Below, one piece after another: positions 14,648 to 16,438 of a stretch of 16,438 bases of DNA. The stretch's first letter is position 1. Each line of letters begins with the position of its first letter. The notes below the pieces were generated by a model, which saw only the letters and a program-made list of their open reading frames with translations, was not told the origin of the DNA and did not search any database. This DNA is from Roseovarius sp. (GTDB lineage Bacteria > Pseudomonadota > Alphaproteobacteria > Rhodobacterales > Rhodobacteraceae). A program made the translations under genes and the position numbers. The stretch lies in the NCBI GenBank assembly GCA_021767845.1, contig JAASSQ010000038.1:1-16438 (forward strand), in the 5' to 3' direction.

Positions 14648-15883
14648 TCAGACCTTCTGTTGGGTGTAGTGCCGCAGCTCGGCCCGCGCCACCTGCCGGC
14701 GGTGCACCGCATCCGGCCCGTCGGCCAGCCGCAGGGTCCGCAGATGCGTCCACATCGCGGCCAGCGGCACGTCCTGGCTGATCCCTTGCGCGCCAAAGAC
14801 CTGCGCGGCCTCGTCCACCACCTTCAGCGCCACGCGGGGCGCCACCACCTTGATCTGGTGGATCCACGGCGCGGCGGCGCGCGCGTCGCCCTGGTCCATC
14901 ATCCACGCGGCCTTCAGGCACAAGAGCCGCGCCTGTTCGATCTCCATCCGGCATTCCGCGATGATGTCGTAATTCGCCCCCAGCTGCGCCAGCGGCTTGC
15001 CGAACGCCTCGCGCTCCAAAGCCCGGCGGCACATGAGTTCCAGCGCGGCCTCGGCCTGCCCGATCGCGCGCATGCAATGGTGAATGCGCCCCGGCCCCAA
15101 CCGGCCCTGCGCGATCTCGAAGCCGCGCCCCTCCCCCAGCAAGAGGTTTTCCGCCGGAACACGGACATCGGTGAAGCGGATATGCATGTGACCATGCGGA
15201 GCGTCGTCATGGCCGTAGACCTCCATCGCGCGCAGCTTCTCGATACCGGGCGTGTCGGCGGGCACCACGATCATGGAATGGCGCTGATGCTTGGGCCGAT
15301 CCTCGCCGCCCGTCTTCACCATCACGATATAGACCGCGCAGCGCGGATCGCCCGCGCCCGTGGCCCACCATTTCTCGCCGTTCAGAACGTAGGCATCTCC
15401 GTCGCGCACGCAGGACATCGCGATATTGGTCGCGTCCGAGCTGGCCACGTCCGGTTCCGTCATCAGGTAGGCCGAGCGGATCTCGCCCCCCAGCAGCTGC
15501 GCCAGCCACCGCGCCTTCATCGCCTCGGTGCCATAGCGCGCGAACACCTCCATGTTGCCGGTGTCGGGCGCGTTGCAGTTGAACACCTCCGCCCCCATCG
15601 GCGTGCGGCCCATTTCCTCGGCGAAATAGGCATATTCCACGGTGCTCAGCCCCTTGCCGCCCTCGCCCTCGGTCAGCCAGAAGTTCCACAGCCCCCGCGA
15701 TTTGGCCTTGGCCTTCAACCCCTCCAGGATCTCGGCCTGCCGGTCGGTGAACTGCCAGCGGTCGCCCTTGCCGATCTCGGCCGCATACTCGGCCTCCAGC
15801 GGCATGATCTCGTCGCGCACCATGGCGCGCACCTCGTCCAGCATCGCGCGGGCCTCGTCCCGCATCCCCAGGTCCATCTGCAT
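14648..15883 (-). CDS. acyl-CoA dehydrogenase, ACAD10/11-like
   Basis: This 411-residue FAD enzyme would oxidise an acyl-CoA to the enoyl-CoA and pass electrons to electron-transfer flavoprotein. Family segments include AYLMTEPDVASSDATNI (FAD contact), LNGEKWWATGAGDPRC, LGPGRIHHCMRAIG and the end VFGAQGISQDVPLA...LRLADGPDAVH. The last replaces the usual YEGT-type catalytic-base motif, as in the ACAD10/11 subgroup, so the substrate may not be a normal fatty acyl-CoA. The start at 15883 is supported by GGGGAGGAG; the longer in-frame start at 16027 overlaps the next gene. It is convergent with the YeeE/YedE gene (13 bases between the stops) and not part of the sox operon. Confidence 0.92.
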   Translation of the reverse strand: MQMDLGMRDEARAMLDEVRAMVRDEIMPLEAEYAAEIGKGDRWQFTDRQAEILEGLKAKAKSRGLWNFWLTEGEGGKGLSTVEYAYFAEEMGRTPMGAEVFNCNAPDTGNMEVFARYGTEAMKARWLAQLLGGEIRSAYLMTEPDVASSDATNIAMSCVRDGDAYVLNGEKWWATGAGDPRCAVYIVMVKTGGEDRPKHQRHSMIVVPADTPGIEKLRAMEVYGHDDAPHGHMHIRFTDVRVPAENLLLGEGRGFEIAQGRLGPGRIHHCMRAIGQAEAALELMCRRALEREAFGKPLAQLGANYDIIAECRMEIEQARLLCLKAAWMMDQGDARAAAPWIHQIKVVAPRVALKVVDEAAQVFGAQGISQDVPLAAMWTHLRTLRLADGPDAVHRRQVARAELRHYTQQKV

Positions 15884-16007
15884 CGCGTCGCTCCTCCCCT
15901 TTGGCGCGGCGCACACCCGGCGCCGATGCGCCAAGGCATAGCCGCCCGCCGGCCCCAGCACCAGCCCCGCCCTTTCCCCCACCACTCGGGGCGCTAGACT
16001 GCACGGC

Positions 16008-16438
16008 ATGGACGCACCGCTCTTCATCGGCTCCGAGATCTACCGCGGCTCCAGCTACGGGCCGCGCCACCCGCTCTCGATCCCGCGGGTGCCCACGGTG
16101 ATCGACCTTGCCCGCGCGATGGGCTGGCTGCCGCGCGCGCAGTATCGCACCAGCCCACGCGCGCGCCCCGCCGCGCTGACGGCGTTTCACACCCCCCGCT
16201 ACATCGCCGCCCTGCAACGCGCCGAGACCGAAGGGCAGGTCGCGCCCGCCATTCGCGACCGGCACGGCCTCGGCACCCTGTCGAACCCGATCTTCCCCGA
16301 GATGTTCCGCCGCCCGGCCACCGCCGCGGGCGGCTCGCTCCTGGCGGCGGATCTGGTGGCGCAGGGCGGCGCGGTTTACAATCCCGGCGGCGGCACGCAT
16401 CACGGGCTGGCCGACCGCGCCAGCGGGTTCTGCTATCT
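16008..16438 (+). CDS. histone deacetylase / acetoin utilisation-family protein (3' end cut by window edge)
   Basis: This is the first 143 codons of a zinc-dependent amidohydrolase of the histone deacetylase family. In bacteria such proteins act on acetylated lysines, polyamines or other amides. Visible family features are the YRGSSYGPRHPLSIPRV opening (12-28), the AFHTPRYIAAL segment (59-69), and NPGGGTHHG (125-133) with the active-site pair His131-His132. The ATG at 16008 lacks a strong ribosome binding site but starts the conserved region. The zinc ligands lie beyond the window edge. It is divergent from the acyl-CoA dehydrogenase; the 124-base gap between them holds no clear motif apart from the latter's ribosome binding site. 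Confidence 0.9.
   Translation, partial: MDAPLFIGSEIYRGSSYGPRHPLSIPRVPTVIDLARAMGWLPRAQYRTSPRARPAALTAFHTPRYIAALQRAETEGQVAPAIRDRHGLGTLSNPIFPEMFRRPATAAGGSLLAADLVAQGGAVYNPGGGTHHGLADRASGFCY

Noticed and set aside
1..16438. CRISPR array, tRNA, rRNA, insertion sequence or prophage genes
   Set aside because: No regularly spaced repeats, no clover-leaf-type sequence, no transposase or integrase reading frame was recognised.

Overview
The window is a high-GC piece of an alphaproteobacterial chromosome, most likely Rhodobacterales (roseobacter/Paracoccus-like). This is inferred from the sox gene order, a Tat-rich periplasmic thiosulfate pathway and the third-position GC bias; no rRNA or other marker gene is present to settle the taxon. 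The centre, about 2.2-14.6 kb, is a complete thiosulfate-oxidising Sox cluster.

Layout. Positions 1-596 (minus) hold most of clpP, whose 3' end is cut by the window edge. Positions 736-1959 (plus) encode a photolyase/cryptochrome-like FAD-binding protein with an apparently unusual domain order. Positions 1960-2256 are a gap with an 11-bp tandem repeat and a strong terminator facing the minus strand. The long minus-strand sox operon then reads, in transcription order from 12678 down to 2257: soxV-W-X-Y-Z-A-B-C-D-E-F. Divergent from soxV on the plus strand are soxS, soxR and a YeeE/YedE-family membrane protein (12751-14634). A convergent acyl-CoA dehydrogenase (14648-15883, minus) and the 5' part of a histone-deacetylase-family gene (16008 to the end, plus) close the window.

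How the genes work together. SoxXA conjugates thiosulfate to the C-terminal cysteine of SoxY carried by SoxYZ, SoxB hydrolyses off sulfate, and SoxCD oxidises the remaining sulfane sulfur; electrons go to c-type cytochromes. SoxEF is a flavocytochrome c sulfide-dehydrogenase-type pair. SoxV (membrane), SoxW and SoxS (periplasmic thioredoxins) supply reductant to keep the pathway's cysteines active. SoxR is an ArsR-family repressor carrying the two cysteines used by SqrR-type persulfide sensors, and the YeeE/YedE protein probably moves a sulfur compound across the inner membrane.

Regulation visible in the sequence. Two sites match the ATTC-N8-GAAT operator of SqrR/BigR/SoxR-type regulators: one upstream of soxX (11275-11290) and one upstream of soxC (7091-7106). 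The second lies exactly between a plausible -35 and -10, suggesting a separately controlled soxCDEF promoter inside the operon. A degenerate third site lies between soxV and soxS. Two strong GC-rich hairpins without U-tracts separate soxZ/soxA and soxA/soxB. The core system is well known; what may be new is the regulatory architecture, the permuted photolyase-like protein and a possible small or decayed ORF translationally linked to soxE.
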